Part shown: positions 15,073 to 15,156 of the stretch, piece after piece
Layout of the letters: each line of letters begins with the position of its first letter
Position numbering within the stretch: position 1 is the first letter of the stretch
Source of the DNA: an uncultured Clostridia bacterium
Lineage (GTDB): Bacteria > Bacillota > Clostridia > Oscillospirales > Acutalibacteraceae
DNA length: 15,156 bases
Reading direction: 5' to 3'
Assembly (NCBI GenBank): GCA_946042285.1
Contig: CAMGDK010000025.1
Location: 1-15,156 of the forward strand
Notes under the pieces: generated by a model
What the model was told of the DNA's origin: nothing
Seen by the model: the letters and a program-made list of their open reading frames with translations, nothing else
Databases searched by the model: none
Translations under genes and position numbers: made by a program

Positions 15073-15094
15073 TCGCAAGTGACTGTTATTGCGA
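15073..15094 (+). other. hairpin in the tRNA 5' leader
   Basis: TCGCAA (15073-15078) and TTGCGA (15089-15094) can form a perfect six-base-pair stem with a ten-base loop. It lies right at the predicted transcript start, nine bases upstream of the tRNA. It may be removed with the leader by RNase P; no function is shown. Confidence 0.4.
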
Positions 15095-15103
15095 TATATA
15101 AGT

Positions 15104-15156
15104 GGGAGCATAGCTCAGCTGGGAGAGCATCTGCCTTACAAGCAGAGGGTCACAGG
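15104..15156 (+). tRNA. tRNA-Val (anticodon UAC), 3' end outside the window
   Basis: The acceptor strand GGGAGCA (15104-15110) and D stem GCTC/GAGC (15113-15116 with 15125-15128) are followed by a perfect anticodon stem TCTGC/GCAGA (15130-15134 with 15142-15146). The loop CTTACAA holds anticodon TAC at 15137-15139, reading valine GUA and related codons. The window stops in the T stem (ACAGG), so the T loop, 3' acceptor strand and CCA cannot be checked. A tRNA cluster may continue downstream. Confidence 0.93.

Overview
The window reads as chromosomal core DNA of an AT-rich Gram-positive bacterium of the class Clostridia (Bacillota). Clues are the rplS / ylqF-rnhB-yraN order, the tig-clpP-clpX-lon-engB block, a YerC/TrpR-like regulator, a DUF1540 mini-protein, strong purine-rich Shine-Dalgarno sites and sigma-A type promoters with 17-base spacers. 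An Oscillospiraceae/Ruminococcaceae-like gut anaerobe fits the general feel of the proteins, but that placement is an impression and was not tested. No prophage, transposase, CRISPR array or defence locus is visible.

Layout. Positions 1-185 hold the end of an unrecognised gene. Then come a promoter, a structured leader that looks like the ribosomal protein L19 autoregulatory RNA, rplS, and an intrinsic terminator (691-720). A second promoter drives ylqF (ribosome-assembly GTPase), rnhB (RNase HII) and yraN (UPF0102), packed with a 2-base gap and an 11-base overlap. thrC (threonine synthase) follows, probably with its own promoter. It ends at a bidirectional terminator shared with a small minus-strand DUF1540 gene, which in turn diverges from a metallophosphoesterase gene. 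From 5120 a clear promoter starts the protein-quality-control block: tig (trigger factor), clpP and clpX (ATP-dependent protease), an imperfect hairpin, lon, engB (ribosome GTPase) and a divergent diaminopimelate-decarboxylase-family gene, closed by a terminator at 13021-13049. A last unit has its own promoter: a TrpR-like regulator (yerC), a SAM methyltransferase and hslO (Hsp33). The window ends inside a tRNA-Val(UAC) gene with its own promoter.

How the genes work together. Most serve protein synthesis and protein quality: L19, two ribosome-assembly GTPases, the ribosome-bound chaperone trigger factor, ClpXP and Lon proteolysis, redox chaperone Hsp33, and a tRNA. Two enzymes (ThrC and the LysA-like protein) belong to, or resemble, aspartate-family amino-acid synthesis.

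The one striking anomaly is in lon. A 252-base segment (9731-9982) is followed immediately by a second copy (9983-10234) that is identical by eye. This inserts 84 extra residues in frame and gives the AAA+ module two Walker B motifs, two sensor-1 asparagines and two arginine fingers. Without it Lon would be 807 residues, a normal length. It is either a very recent tandem duplication (possibly unstable and reversible) or an assembly artefact; the sequence alone cannot decide. I saw no convincing wholly new biological system elsewhere.
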